In this document: positions 50,923-60,550 of the stretch, piece after piece | Layout of the letters: each line of letters starts with the position of its first letter | Position numbering within the stretch: the stretch's first letter is position 1 | NCBI RefSeq assembly: GCF_020181035.1 | Contig: NZ_JAIQYY010000009.1 | Location: 186,001 to 250,000, forward strand | Length of the DNA: 64,000 bases | Direction: 5' to 3' | From: Streptomyces sp. CoH27 | Lineage (GTDB): Bacteria > Actinomycetota > Actinomycetes > Streptomycetales > Streptomycetaceae | The notes under the pieces: model-generated | Seen by the model: only the letters and a program-made list of their open reading frames with translations | Databases searched by the model: none | Told to the model about the DNA's origin: nothing | Translations under genes and position numbers: made by a program

Positions 50923-51129
50923 CTACGGCAGCAGCCTCTCGACCGCTGTCGGGCCCTCCTTCTCCATCTTGCGGCGGGCCCAGTCGAGGTTCTTCGGGGT
51001 GACGTCCCTGCCCGCCGCCATCACATAGTCCTCCGGGGTGATGTCCCGGGCCGGAGCGGTGTGGAGCAGGGCGTCCGGGGTGCAGTGGTCGTCGGGCGAC
51101 CGGGACGCGTCGGGTGTGGATGTCGACAT
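50923..51129 (-). CDS. Small hypothetical protein (68 aa)
   Basis: A 68-aa soluble protein of unknown function. The start at 51129 is supported by GAGGAGG a few bases upstream. The first 30 residues are Ser/Asp/Thr-rich and disordered-looking; the remainder (ITPEDYVMAAGRDVTPKNLDWARRKMEKEG, in part) is helical and charged and has the pattern of a conserved streptomycete family. It is divergent from the GH15 gene. Confidence 0.62.
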   Translation of the reverse strand: MSTSTPDASRSPDDHCTPDALLHTAPARDITPEDYVMAAGRDVTPKNLDWARRKMEKEGPTAVERLLP

Positions 51130-51283
51130 GATGCCTCCTCCTCGGTCCGGATGACCGCATCCGTGCCGGTGCCCCCGAACGGGGCACACTCTCACCATTC
51201 ACCGCGGCGCCTTCCCACGCCACCGGAGAGCACTCGCTCCTAAGCTGGAAAGCAGCTCGCTCACGCTCACCGGGAGGCCGCGG

Positions 51284-53146
51284 ATGGCCGAGACCCCGTT
51301 CGCCGAGGGATTCCGCCCCGGCCCGCGCTATCTGCCGATCGCCGAGCACGGACTCATCGGCGACCTGCGCAGCGTGGCCCTGGTCGGCACCAACGGCACG
51401 ATCGACTGGTACTGCTGCTCGTCCTTCGACGCGCCCAGCGTCTTCGCGGCCGTCCTCGACGCCGAGCGCGGCGGCTGCTTCGAGCTGGCCGCCACGGTAC
51501 CCGCGCGCACCAAGCAGTTCTACTTCCCCGACACCAACGTCCTGATCACCCGCTTCTTCACCGAGGACGGCGTCGGCGAGGTGCAGGACTTCATGCCGGT
51601 GACCTCGGACAGCGCGGCCGGCGGGGCCGGGACCGGCGAGGCAGGCCGGCACCGGCTGATCCGGCGCGTGGTCTGCGTCCGCGGCGCCGTCCCGTTCCGG
51701 GCGCTCATCGCGCCGCGCTTCGGCTACGGCGCCGTCCCGCACACGCTCAGCACGGCGGCCGACGGCACCGTGCTGTTCGAGTCCGCCGAGCTGTCCCTGG
51801 CGCTGACCTCGACAGTCACGCTGGAGTGCGACGCCCGGGACGCCCGCGCCGACTTCAAGCTCGCCGAGGGCGAGACCGCCGTGTTCGCCCTCGACCAGGT
51901 CGGCGCGGAGATCGCCCCCCGCGGCTGCGCCCACGCCGAGGCCGAGCACCAGTTCAACGCCACGGTCGCCTACTGGCGGCGCTGGCTGCACCAGTCCCGC
52001 TACCGGGGCCGCTGGCGCGAGATGGTGCACCGCTCGGCCCTCACCCTGAAGCTGCTCACCTACGCCCCCACCGGAGCCATCGTCGCCGCCCCCACCACCA
52101 GCCTGCCCGAGCAGCTCGGCGGCGAGCGCAATTGGGACTACCGGTACGTGTGGGTACGCGACGCCGCCTTCGCCGTCTACGCGCTGCTCAGGCTCGGCTT
52201 CAGCGGCGAGGCCGAGGCGTTCATGCGCTTCCTCACCACCCACGTCAGCCCCTGCGACAGCGCCGACGGCACCCCACCGCTGCAGATCATGTACGGCATC
52301 GACGGCCGCACCGACCTGCCCGAGCGCATCCTTCCGCATCTGGAGGGCTATCTGGGCTCCGCCCCGGTCCGGGTCGGCAACGCCGCCGCCGACCAGCTCC
52401 AGCTGGACATCTACGGCGCCCTGATCGACTCGATCTACCTCTACGACAAATGGGCCCAGCCGATCTCCAGCGCTCAGTGGGACGACGTGTGCCAGGTGGT
52501 CGACTGGGTGTGCGCGCACTGGGACCAGCCCGACGAGGGCGTGTGGGAGACCCGCGGCGGCCGCCGGAACTTCACGTACTCGCGGCTGATGTGCTGGGTC
52601 GCCATCGAGAGGGCCATCCGGCTCGCCAACCGGCGCGGTCTGCCCGCCGACCTGCCCCGATGGCGGCAGGCCCGCGACACGATCTACCGGCGGATCATGG
52701 ACCGCGGCTGGTCCGATCGGCGCGGCGCCTTCGTGCAGTACGAGGGCAGCGACGTCCTCGACGCCTCGCTGCTGATGATGCCGCTCGGCAAGTTCGTCGC
52801 CCCGACCGACCCCAAGTGGCTGTCCACCCTGGACGCCCTCGGCGAGGACCTGGTCTCCGACTCCCTCGTCTACCGCTACGACCCGCAGGCCAGCCCCGAC
52901 GGGCTGCGCGGCGACGAGGGCACCTTCTCCATCTGCTCCTTCTGGTACGTCGAGGCCCTGGTCCGGGCCGGCCGGCTCGACGAGGCCCGGCTGGCGTTCG
53001 AGAAGATGCTCACCTACGCCAACCATCTCGGCCTGTACGCCGAGGAGATCGGCCGCACCGGCGAGCAACAGGGCAACTTCCCGCAGGCGTTCACGCACCT
53101 GGCCCTGATCAGCGCCGCCTTCAACCTAGACCGCGCCCTCGGCTGA
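51284..53146 (+). CDS. Glycoside hydrolase family 15 protein (glucoamylase/trehalase-like)
   Basis: A 620-aa cytoplasmic GH15 enzyme. The N-terminal beta domain (about 1-230) begins IAEHGLIGDLRSVALVGTNGTIDWYC (in part). The (alpha/alpha)6 barrel has APTTSLPEQLGGERNWDYRYVWVRDAAF (about 262-291, in part), the family signature, then EGVWETRGGRRNFTYSRLMCW (in part) and EGTFSICSFWYVEALVRAGR (in part), where catalytic Glu residues are expected. Members hydrolyse alpha-1,4-glucans or trehalose. No signal peptide means the substrate is intracellular, such as glycogen-derived dextrin or trehalose. The gene stands alone after the 68-aa gene, with a divergent promoter between. Confidence 0.88.
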   Translation: MAETPFAEGFRPGPRYLPIAEHGLIGDLRSVALVGTNGTIDWYCCSSFDAPSVFAAVLDAERGGCFELAATVPARTKQFYFPDTNVLITRFFTEDGVGEVQDFMPVTSDSAAGGAGTGEAGRHRLIRRVVCVRGAVPFRALIAPRFGYGAVPHTLSTAADGTVLFESAELSLALTSTVTLECDARDARADFKLAEGETAVFALDQVGAEIAPRGCAHAEAEHQFNATVAYWRRWLHQSRYRGRWREMVHRSALTLKLLTYAPTGAIVAAPTTSLPEQLGGERNWDYRYVWVRDAAFAVYALLRLGFSGEAEAFMRFLTTHVSPCDSADGTPPLQIMYGIDGRTDLPERILPHLEGYLGSAPVRVGNAAADQLQLDIYGALIDSIYLYDKWAQPISSAQWDDVCQVVDWVCAHWDQPDEGVWETRGGRRNFTYSRLMCWVAIERAIRLANRRGLPADLPRWRQARDTIYRRIMDRGWSDRRGAFVQYEGSDVLDASLLMMPLGKFVAPTDPKWLSTLDALGEDLVSDSLVYRYDPQASPDGLRGDEGTFSICSFWYVEALVRAGRLDEARLAFEKMLTYANHLGLYAEEIGRTGEQQGNFPQAFTHLALISAAFNLDRALG

Positions 53147-53276
53147 GGACCAGGGCAACGGCCCTTCGGGCTCAGGTGAACCGGGAGCCGGTGACGGCCC
53201 GGCGGAGCCGACCCGCGCCCGGTCACCGCGCAGCCGGCTGCCCCTGACGGCCACCGCGAACGCCGCGAACTCCGCG

Positions 53277-54160
53277 TCACCGTCCGCCGGTCCCGCGCCG
53301 TCCCCCCGGATCCGGCTCCGGGCCGGCCGCCGTGATCGTCTCGGCGATCTCCGCCTCCGGCCGGTCGTCCGCCGGACCCCACCCGACCCCGCCGTCCGCG
53401 CCCGCGCGCAGCCGCTCGCCCCAGGGCGCCACCACCGACTGGTGCAGCAGGGCGACGCTGTCCGCCGTGAGCGCGGGCGGGCCGGTCCAGCAGCTCGCGT
53501 GCGCGTGCAGCACCTGCCCGGGCGCGCGCTCGAAGGGCGTGCCGATGATCTCCGGGCCGCCGTCGTGCGCCGCCGGCCCGTCCAGGTCGGACGCCACGAC
53601 CACCGTGTCCGTGCGGTCCGGGGCGAACGGCTCGGCCGGCAGGCCCGGCGCCTCGGCCGCGGCGAGTCCCGGTCGGGCAGCAGCGACACCGAGCGCGGCC
53701 GCACCTCGGCCGCCGCCGGCAGGGCGCCCAGCCGCAGCAGGCCGCGCAGCCACTGGTCCGGGGTGTCCTGCAGCCAGGCGTACCGGCCGTTCGTCCCGGC
53801 GTCGAAGCCGTACGGCGACAGCGTGCCGAGGACGGTGCCGGAGCTCACGTACTGCCGGCCGCGCAGCTCGGACGGGCCGGGCGAGGGCGCCCGTTCGGCG
53901 TCGGCCGCCCGTGCGAGCCCCCGGTTCGGCCGGTCGCGTGCGGGCCGCCACTGCGCTTCTTCGGGGTCGGACAGCAGCGCGTGCTGACGCCGGGCCGGCT
54001 CCGGATCGCCCGCCAGGACCGCGTTGAACACCAGCAGACAGCGGTCCGGCCGGTCCGCCGACGTCCTTTCGTACCGGGAGAGTTCGGTGACCGCCTCGCG
54101 GTGGCGTCCCTCGTGCTCGTACGCCGGCACCAGCTCCGGCAGCGCCACCGGCGATGCGTC
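53277..54160 (-). pseudogene. Frameshifted gene of unknown family
   Basis: A broken gene I cannot name. One frame from about 54160 gives ELVPAYEHEGRHREAVTELSRYERTSADRPDR and GRQYVSSGTVLGTLSPYGFDAGTNGRYAWLQD (in part), which looks like genuine coding sequence. After about 53690 the sense continues in another frame: DRTDTVVVASDLDGPAAHDGGPEIIGTPFERAPGQVLHAHASCW (in part) to a stop at 53277; a possible further frame change restores coding sense toward 53160. At least one frameshift is needed, unless the sequence has an error. Its 5' end touches the 3' end of the SpoIIE-type gene, which suggests truncation there too. Confidence 0.55.
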
Positions 54161-56898
54161 TACGGCAGCGGCTGCTCCGCCCAGATGACCTTGCCCTGAG
54201 GGGTGTAGCGGGTGCCCCAGCGGTCGGCGAGCTGCGCGACCAGGAACAGACCCCGGCCGCCCTCGTCGGTGCTCGCCGCGTACCGCAGATGCGGCGAGGT
54301 CGTGCTGGCGTCGGAGACCTCGCAGATCAGCGTGCGGTCGCGCAGCAGCCGTACCCCGATCGGGCCACGCCCGTAGCGGATGGCGTTGGTGACCAGCTCG
54401 CTCAGGATCAGCTCCGTCGTGAAGTCCAGTTCCTCCAGCCCCCATGCGGCCAGCTGCGCGGTCACCGAGGACCGCACCTGCGACACCGCCGCCGGGTCGG
54501 ACGGCACCTGCCACTGGGCTACCCGGTCGGTGTCCAGCACCCGGGTGCGGGCGACGATCAGCGCGACGTCGTCGCTCGGCCGGGCCGGCAGCCGCTCCAG
54601 CACCGTACGGCAGGTCTCCTCCGGAGAGGCGCCCGGCGTCCGGCGCAGGGAGTCCCCCAGCAGCTCCAGGCCCTCGTCGATGTCCCGGTCGCGGTCCTCC
54701 ACCAGCCCGTCGGTGTACAGCACCAGCCGGCTGCCCTCGGCCAGCTCCAGCTCGGCCGTCTCGAACGGCAGCCCGCCCAGACCCAGCGGCGGTCCCGCCG
54801 GCACGTCCGGGAACTCCACGCTGCCGTCGGGATGCACCAGCGCGGGCGGGGGATGCCCGGCCCGGGCCAGGGTGCAGCGCCGCGCCACCGGGTCGTAGAC
54901 CGCGTACAGACAGGTCGCGCCGGTGATCGCCGCCGTGCCGTCGGCGGAGGTCTCGTCCTGGTCGATCCGGCCCACCAACTCGTCCAGCAGACTGAGGAGT
55001 TCATCGGGCGGCAGATCGAGCGCGGAGAAGTTGTGCACCGCCGTGCGCAGCCGGCCCATGGTGGCCGCCGCGTGCAGTCCGTGCCCCACCACGTCCCCCA
55101 CCACCAGCGCCACCCGGGCCCCGGACAGCGGCAGCACGTCGAACCAGTCGCCGCCCACCCCGGCCTGGGCCGGCAGATAGCGATAGGCGATCTCCAGCGC
55201 GCCCTGCTCGGGCAGCGTGCGCGGCAGCAGACTGCGCTGCAGGGCCACCGCCATACTGTGCTCGCGGGTGTACCGGCGGGCGTTGTCGATGGACACCGCC
55301 GCCCGCGCGACCAGCTCCTCGGCGAGCGCCAGCTCCTCGGAGTCGAACGGCTCCGGCTTCTCCGAACGCCAGAAGTTCGCCACCCCCAGCACCAGACTGC
55401 CCGCCCGGAGCGGCACGGTGATCATCGAGTGGATGCCGTACTCCAGCACCTGGTCGGTGCGCTCCAGGTCCTGCGCCCGCCAGCCGGGCGCGTCCCGAAG
55501 GACGGGCACCACGACCGACTGACCGGTGGTCAGACTGCGTGCCTGCGGCGAGGTGGCCACGAACCGGATCCGCTCGCCGACCGGGTACAGCGGGGCTTCC
55601 TTGCGTACCCCGGCGCCCGCCGTGCGGCGCAGCGCGGTGCCGGGCCGCGGCTCCTCACCCTGCAGCACCGCGTCGAAGAGGTCCACCGTCGCGAAGTCCG
55701 CGAACCGGGGCACCGCCAGCTCGGCCAGCTCCTGCGCCGTGCGGGTCACGTCCAGGCTGGTGCCGATGCCCACCCCGGCGTCGTACAGCATGTTCAGCCG
55801 CTCGCGCGTCACCTCCGCCCGCCCGGACAGCGCCCGCAGCTCGGTGGAGTCGCGCAGCGTGGTCACGCTGCCGACCGGGCCGCCGCGCAGATCGGTGGGG
55901 CGCTGGTTGATCGCCAGCAGCCGGTCCTTGACCAGGTGCACCTCGTCCGTCGCCACCCGCCCCGAGGCCAGCAGCGCCGCCGTCTCGTCGTCCAGGCCCA
56001 GCTCCAGCACGCTGCGCCGCTCGGCGTCCTCGGGCAGGTCCAGCAGCCGGTGCGCCTCGTCGTTGGCGAGCAGCAGCCGGCCGCCGTCGCCGACGATCAG
56101 CACGCCCTCGCGGACCGAGTGCAGCACCGCGTCATGGTGCTCGTACATCCGGGTCATCTCGTACGGCCCGAGACCGCGGGTCTGGCGCAGCAGCCGTCTG
56201 CTGACCAGGGCCGTGCCGCCGGTGGCCAGCGCGAGCGCCACCGCTGCCGCTGCGAGCAGCAGGGGCAGCTGCTGGGCGGCGGCCCCGCCCACGTGCGCCG
56301 TGGTGATCCCGGCCGACACCAGGCCGACCACCTTGCCGGAGGTGTCCTTCACCGGCACCACGACCTGCACCAGCGGGCCTATCGTGCCGTTGACGTGCTC
56401 GGTGACGATGCCCCCGGCCACCGCCGGCCCGATCGTGCCGACGAACTTCTTGCCGATGCGGTCCGGCTTGGGGTGGGTGTAGCGGATGCCGTCGGTGTTC
56501 ATCACGACGACGAAGTCCACGCCGGTCGCCTTGCGGACCGCCTCGGCCTTCGGCTGCAGGACGGCCGTCGGATCCGGGGCGCGCAACCCGGCCACCGTGC
56601 CCGGCGCGTTGGCGAACGTCTCGGCGACGGCGAGCGAACGGTTCTGCGCCTCGGTGTCGCTGTCGCGCCGCACCTGGAGCACCTGCGCCACCACGGCCGC
56701 GACCACCAGCAGCAGCACGATCACGACCTGGAGCAGGAAGACCTGCCCGGCGACACTGCGTCCGGTCACCGCCGACCGCAGCATGCCCGGCCGGTCACCG
56801 TCCACGCCCGAGGCGTCCCCTGCCGGGCCCTTCGGTGCGTGCGGGCGCCCGAACGCTCGGGGCGGCCGGGTCGCGGACCGGCCGGACAGTCGCACCAT
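54160..56898 (-). CDS. Membrane sensor PP2C (SpoIIE) phosphatase with ATP-binding anti-sigma-type domain
   Basis: A 912-aa multi-domain regulator. Two helices (about 46-72 and 208-232) frame an extracytoplasmic Cache-like sensor (about 75-205) with DFVVVMNTDGIRYTHP. Next are a PAS domain (about 250-360), a GAF domain (about 370-530), the SpoIIE/PP2C phosphatase (about 545-760) with GDWFDVLPLSGARVALVVGDVVGHG (in part) and metal-binding Asp residues, and finally an RsbW-like HATPase domain (about 780-910) with ELVTNAIRYGRG and EGGRGLFLVAQLAD. Such proteins control sigma-factor partner switching by dephosphorylating an anti-anti-sigma factor. ATG at 56898 is taken; an in-frame upstream codon at 56946 is possible. 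Confidence 0.86.
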   Translation of the reverse strand: MVRLSGRSATRPPRAFGRPHAPKGPAGDASGVDGDRPGMLRSAVTGRSVAGQVFLLQVVIVLLLVVAAVVAQVLQVRRDSDTEAQNRSLAVAETFANAPGTVAGLRAPDPTAVLQPKAEAVRKATGVDFVVVMNTDGIRYTHPKPDRIGKKFVGTIGPAVAGGIVTEHVNGTIGPLVQVVVPVKDTSGKVVGLVSAGITTAHVGGAAAQQLPLLLAAAAVALALATGGTALVSRRLLRQTRGLGPYEMTRMYEHHDAVLHSVREGVLIVGDGGRLLLANDEAHRLLDLPEDAERRSVLELGLDDETAALLASGRVATDEVHLVKDRLLAINQRPTDLRGGPVGSVTTLRDSTELRALSGRAEVTRERLNMLYDAGVGIGTSLDVTRTAQELAELAVPRFADFATVDLFDAVLQGEEPRPGTALRRTAGAGVRKEAPLYPVGERIRFVATSPQARSLTTGQSVVVPVLRDAPGWRAQDLERTDQVLEYGIHSMITVPLRAGSLVLGVANFWRSEKPEPFDSEELALAEELVARAAVSIDNARRYTREHSMAVALQRSLLPRTLPEQGALEIAYRYLPAQAGVGGDWFDVLPLSGARVALVVGDVVGHGLHAAATMGRLRTAVHNFSALDLPPDELLSLLDELVGRIDQDETSADGTAAITGATCLYAVYDPVARRCTLARAGHPPPALVHPDGSVEFPDVPAGPPLGLGGLPFETAELELAEGSRLVLYTDGLVEDRDRDIDEGLELLGDSLRRTPGASPEETCRTVLERLPARPSDDVALIVARTRVLDTDRVAQWQVPSDPAAVSQVRSSVTAQLAAWGLEELDFTTELILSELVTNAIRYGRGPIGVRLLRDRTLICEVSDASTTSPHLRYAASTDEGGRGLFLVAQLADRWGTRYTPQGKVIWAEQPLP

Positions 56899-56979
56899 GT
56901 GCCCATGTCTACACTGCCCAGCCCGCTCAGGCGAGACCGTGACCACCGGTGATCCGCCGCCCGGGTCCGCGCGATCCGG

Positions 56980-59514
56980 TCACCGGCGCGGCCGGGCAGC
57001 CGAACGGCGGGCGGCGAGCAGCAGCGCCACGTCGTCGGGCCGGTCCATGGCACGCCGGGCGGTGGCGGTCAGCCGGTCCGCGACCCCGGCCAGCGAACGC
57101 CCGCCACGCCGCCCGGCGGCGGCCCCGGCCCGGCCGAGCGCCAGCCGCAGCGCGGCGATGCCGTCGTCGATGTCGGCACCCGGCCGCTCCACCAGCCCGT
57201 CCGTGTACAGGGCGAGGATCGCGTCCGGCTCCAGCACCAGCTCGGCCACCGGGTACCGGGCGAGCGGATCCACGCCGAGGACGACCCCGCCGGGGATGTC
57301 CAGCAGCCGGGTACGGCCGTCGGGGCAGCGCAGCAACGGCGGAGGATGGCCCGCCCGCGCGACCAGGGCCCGGCCGGTGGCCGGGTCCAGCCGCAGATAG
57401 CAGCAGCTGGCGAACTGGCCGGGGTCGAGGTCGATCAGCAGCCGGTTGGTGCCGCTCAGCACCTCGTCCGGCGGCCGGTCGCCCAGCGCGAACGCCCGCA
57501 CCGCGCTGCGCAGCTGGCCCATGGTGGCGGCCGCCTGCACCCCGTGCCCCTGCACATCACCGATCACCAGCGCGATCCCGTCACCGGCCTCGACCACGTC
57601 GTACCAGTCGCCGCCGACGTCCATGCCCTGCGTGCCCGGCAGATACCGGCCCGCGGTCTCCACCCGGGGGTGCGTCGACAACCGGTGCGGCAGCAGCGCC
57701 TGCTGCAGGCCCCGGGCGAGGGCGGCCTCGTTGTCGTAGCGCTGCGCCCGCTCCATGGCGTGCGCGATCAGCCCGGCGAGCGCGGTGAGGACCGTACGTT
57801 CCTCGGTGCTGAAGCTGCGCCGGCAATCGAAGCCGAGGATGCACGAGCCGACGGGCCGGCCGGAGGCGATCATCGGCAGGAACGCCCGCGCGCCCTCCTC
57901 GGCGTCCAGCGGCATGCCCGGATACGCGGCCGCCATCTGCTGCATCGACTCGAAGAACAGCGGCCGGCCCGTGGTCAGGCACTCCACACCGGGCAGACGC
58001 GCGTCCAGCCCGGTCCCCTCGAACGGGGCCAGGAACCCCTGCGGGAAGCCACTCTCCCAGGCCAGGTACAGATGCCGGTCCTGGAGCACGTAAATGGCGA
58101 GGCACCCGCCGCCGAACGCCGGCAGCAGCTCCTGCACGACCACCGCCGACACCTGTCGTGCGGTCACCGCGTCCGTCAGCGCGATGGCCAGGGCGATCGG
58201 CCGGTACGCCGGCGCCATCGACGGACCGGCCGCGTCGCCGGCGAGGTACGTCTCGGCGACCGGCCCGGTCGGCGTGACCGGCGTGACCGGCCCGACCGGC
58301 GCGTCCATGCGGCTGGCCGGGACGAGTGTGCAGGTCAGCAGGTCCGCGCCGGGATGCACGGACACGGCGAGCCAGTCCCCCTCACCGGGCTGCTCACGGT
58401 CCGCTCCGGCCGGGCGTCTGGCGTGGAAGTGCACCGGTTCCGGGGCCAGCAGCGCGCCGCGCAGATGGTCGTCGTACGGCGGCCCGGTCAGCCACGGCAT
58501 CGCCTCCCACACCGGGCGCCCGAGCAGCCGCCCCCGTTCCTGGCCCGTGAGGCGGGCCGCGGCCTCGTTGGCGTACACGACCAGCCCCAGCCGGTCGAGG
58601 CAGAACACCCCCTGCGGCAGCAGATCGGCCGCGCCGTCGGCGAAGGCGCCCGGTCCGGGGTCGACCACCACCCCGCCGACCGGCTCCGCCGCCGCGTTCT
58701 CCGGGGCCGGCCACAGGTCCAGCAGCCGGAGCGTGCCGTCCCCCGCCCGCAGGCTCAGCGGCGCCCCCGGCGGCTTCCCGCCGGCGGTCTCGCGCAGCGC
58801 GGCCAGGATGCGGTCCGCGTCAGCCGGGGCGACGGCGGCCGCGAGGGCCTCGTCCGTCCCCGCGAACTCGCCGGGGCGCAAGCCCAGAAGGGCGTGCAAC
58901 CGGTCGTCCGCGCGCACCGCGCAGGTCACCGGATCCCAGCTGAACCGCCCCACCACGGCCTGTGCCGACCGGCTCGCGGGCGGCCGCACACTCAGCGGCT
59001 CGGCGTCCCAGACGACCGCCTCCGGGTTCCCGGCGGCCAGCGCGAGCAGCTCGGCGCCGAGGCCCTCGGCGAGCCGGGCGAGGAGCTCCTGGTCCAGCGG
59101 CTCGTCCGTGTCGTCCGCGATCGCGGGGCGCAGCACCGTGAGCACACCGAGCGGCTCGCTGCCGCCCGGCACCGGCACGTGCACCGACCCGAACGGGAAG
59201 GGCAGGCCCGCCGCGAACTGGGGGTAGCGGCGCATCGTCTCGGCGGCGTCGGCCAGCACCACCCGCACGCCGAGACGGTAGGCGTCGGCGACGGGGAAGG
59301 GACGGCCCACGTGCAGCCGCCACCAGGGACGGAACAGCGGGCCGGGCAGCCCGGCGACCACCGCCAGCCGCAGCAGACCCGGCGTGCCCGAGCGCAGATA
59401 CACGCCCGCCACCCGGCCGCCCGCCGCGCCGACCGCGCCGGTCGAGACGTCGGCAAGCAGCGCGGCCAGCCTGGCCCGCGTACGGACCAACTGCTCGCCG
59501 CCGCTCCCAGCCAT
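56980..59514 (-). CDS. GAF-PAS-GAF-SpoIIE (PP2C) phosphatase
   Basis: An 844-aa cytoplasmic sensor phosphatase. An N-terminal GAF domain (about 1-165), a PAS-like part (about 180-290), a clear PAS domain (about 300-420, LPQGVFCLDRLGLVVYANEAAARLTG, in part), a second GAF domain (about 440-590) and a C-terminal SpoIIE phosphatase (about 605-830) with GDWYDVVEAGDGIALVIGDVQGHG (in part) and ALYTDGLVERPGADIDD. There is no membrane segment and no ATPase domain. The ATG at 59514 has GAGG upstream. It lies just upstream of, and in the same orientation as, the membrane SpoIIE protein, with 81 bases between, so both probably act in the same signalling layer. Confidence 0.86.
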   Translation of the reverse strand: MAGSGGEQLVRTRARLAALLADVSTGAVGAAGGRVAGVYLRSGTPGLLRLAVVAGLPGPLFRPWWRLHVGRPFPVADAYRLGVRVVLADAAETMRRYPQFAAGLPFPFGSVHVPVPGGSEPLGVLTVLRPAIADDTDEPLDQELLARLAEGLGAELLALAAGNPEAVVWDAEPLSVRPPASRSAQAVVGRFSWDPVTCAVRADDRLHALLGLRPGEFAGTDEALAAAVAPADADRILAALRETAGGKPPGAPLSLRAGDGTLRLLDLWPAPENAAAEPVGGVVVDPGPGAFADGAADLLPQGVFCLDRLGLVVYANEAAARLTGQERGRLLGRPVWEAMPWLTGPPYDDHLRGALLAPEPVHFHARRPAGADREQPGEGDWLAVSVHPGADLLTCTLVPASRMDAPVGPVTPVTPTGPVAETYLAGDAAGPSMAPAYRPIALAIALTDAVTARQVSAVVVQELLPAFGGGCLAIYVLQDRHLYLAWESGFPQGFLAPFEGTGLDARLPGVECLTTGRPLFFESMQQMAAAYPGMPLDAEEGARAFLPMIASGRPVGSCILGFDCRRSFSTEERTVLTALAGLIAHAMERAQRYDNEAALARGLQQALLPHRLSTHPRVETAGRYLPGTQGMDVGGDWYDVVEAGDGIALVIGDVQGHGVQAAATMGQLRSAVRAFALGDRPPDEVLSGTNRLLIDLDPGQFASCCYLRLDPATGRALVARAGHPPPLLRCPDGRTRLLDIPGGVVLGVDPLARYPVAELVLEPDAILALYTDGLVERPGADIDDGIAALRLALGRAGAAAGRRGGRSLAGVADRLTATARRAMDRPDDVALLLAARRSAARPRR

Positions 59515-60550
59515 CGGCCCTACCTCGTCCCGTGCGCCCTCCGGGTGGCTGACACAGCAAGAATGCGCCACGAGGAGCACGGAATGCACCTGGGCAAGGG
59601 GGGAGAACGCGGGCCGCCCCGCCATCGGGTCGATGCCACTCACATGGCCCGGCCGGGGGCGTCCTGGGCGGCGGGTCCGACAGGAGGCTCCTCCTGACGG
59701 AGTGCGATGCCGCGGCCGTACGCGAGGGGGCGCTGCCCCGGTGGCACCCTCCGACCGGAGCCTGGGTGACCACCCGCTCTTCGCCCCCCTGACCCGTCCG
59801 GCCGGACCGCCCCCGCCCCGGATACCCGAAGCGCCGCATCCCGAGGGCTCGTACGAGGGCCCGGACGGGGACCGGTACGGGGCCCGGACGCTGCTCCCCA
59901 GGCGGTCTTGTACAAGGGTCCCCACACGGTCTCGTACGAGGGCTCGTACGGCGTTTCGTACGAGGCTCCCCACGTGGTCTCCCAGCCGGGGGAGGCGTCC
60001 CGCCCGGTCGAGGACTGGCATGCGGCCGATGACTTCCATGGGGCCGCGGGTTCCCGTCCCGTCGCGGCTCGGCGTGCGGCGGAGGCGTCCCGGCCGGAGG
60101 CCTCCCGGGCGACCGCGGTCTCCCACCCGGCGCTGCTGGTCCTGCTGCGCGGAGCGGCCCACGCCCCGCGCTTCTGGGCCGGACCGTCCCAGGGGGGCCT
60201 CGCGGCCACCGCTGACGCCTCGGGTCTGTGTGTCCTGCCGGCCCTCGCCCCGCCCGCCCGCGCGGCGCAAGGTCCGGCACGGCACGGCGACTGCCGCGCT
60301 CGGTGTCATCGCGGTACGTGCCGCCGGGCAGCTCCTCGGCGGGCGACGCTTCCTGCCTGCCTGGCCCCGCTGTGGGACAGAACCGCCTGGCCCGCCCCGG
60401 CTCGCTGCCACGGCGGCAGCGGCGGGCGCGCTCGGGGCGCTTGCGGTCCTGCCCACGGGCCTACCTGACGGGCCGCGCCCACCGTGAGGACACGGGCTGA
60501 CCCGTGCGTCGGCGGTTCACCGACGGCGCGGCGCGGGTCGCGTCCCGGAG
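59515..60550. other. Large intergenic region with phased palindromes
   Basis: 1036 bases with no gene I can support. Long open frames exist but are low-complexity and repeat-driven. TCGTACGA palindromes occur at 59849, 59932 and 59956, TTGTACAA at 59908 and TCGTACGG at 59944, spaced 24, 12 and 12 bases in the last cluster. A hydrophobic stretch near 60290-60470 on the plus strand could be a remnant of a membrane protein, but I could not identify it. Confidence 0.5.
59908..59963. repeat. Cluster of GTAC palindromes at 12-bp phasing
   Basis: TTGTACAA (59908), TCGTACGA (59932), TCGTACGG (59944) and TCGTACGA (59956) are spaced by 24, 12 and 12 bases. A further TCGTACGA lies at 59849. Confidence 0.65.

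Noticed and set aside
59640-60209. 189-aa frame with repeated WETTWGASYET-like pieces
   Set aside because: The apparent motif comes from the 12-bp phased DNA repeat; flanking parts are Arg/Pro-rich and no start site is supported.
60200-60487. Hydrophobic C-terminal stretch in a plus-strand frame (LAATAAAAGALGALAVLPTG)
   Set aside because: Could be a membrane-protein remnant, but upstream sequence in the same frame is not protein-like and no family was recognised.
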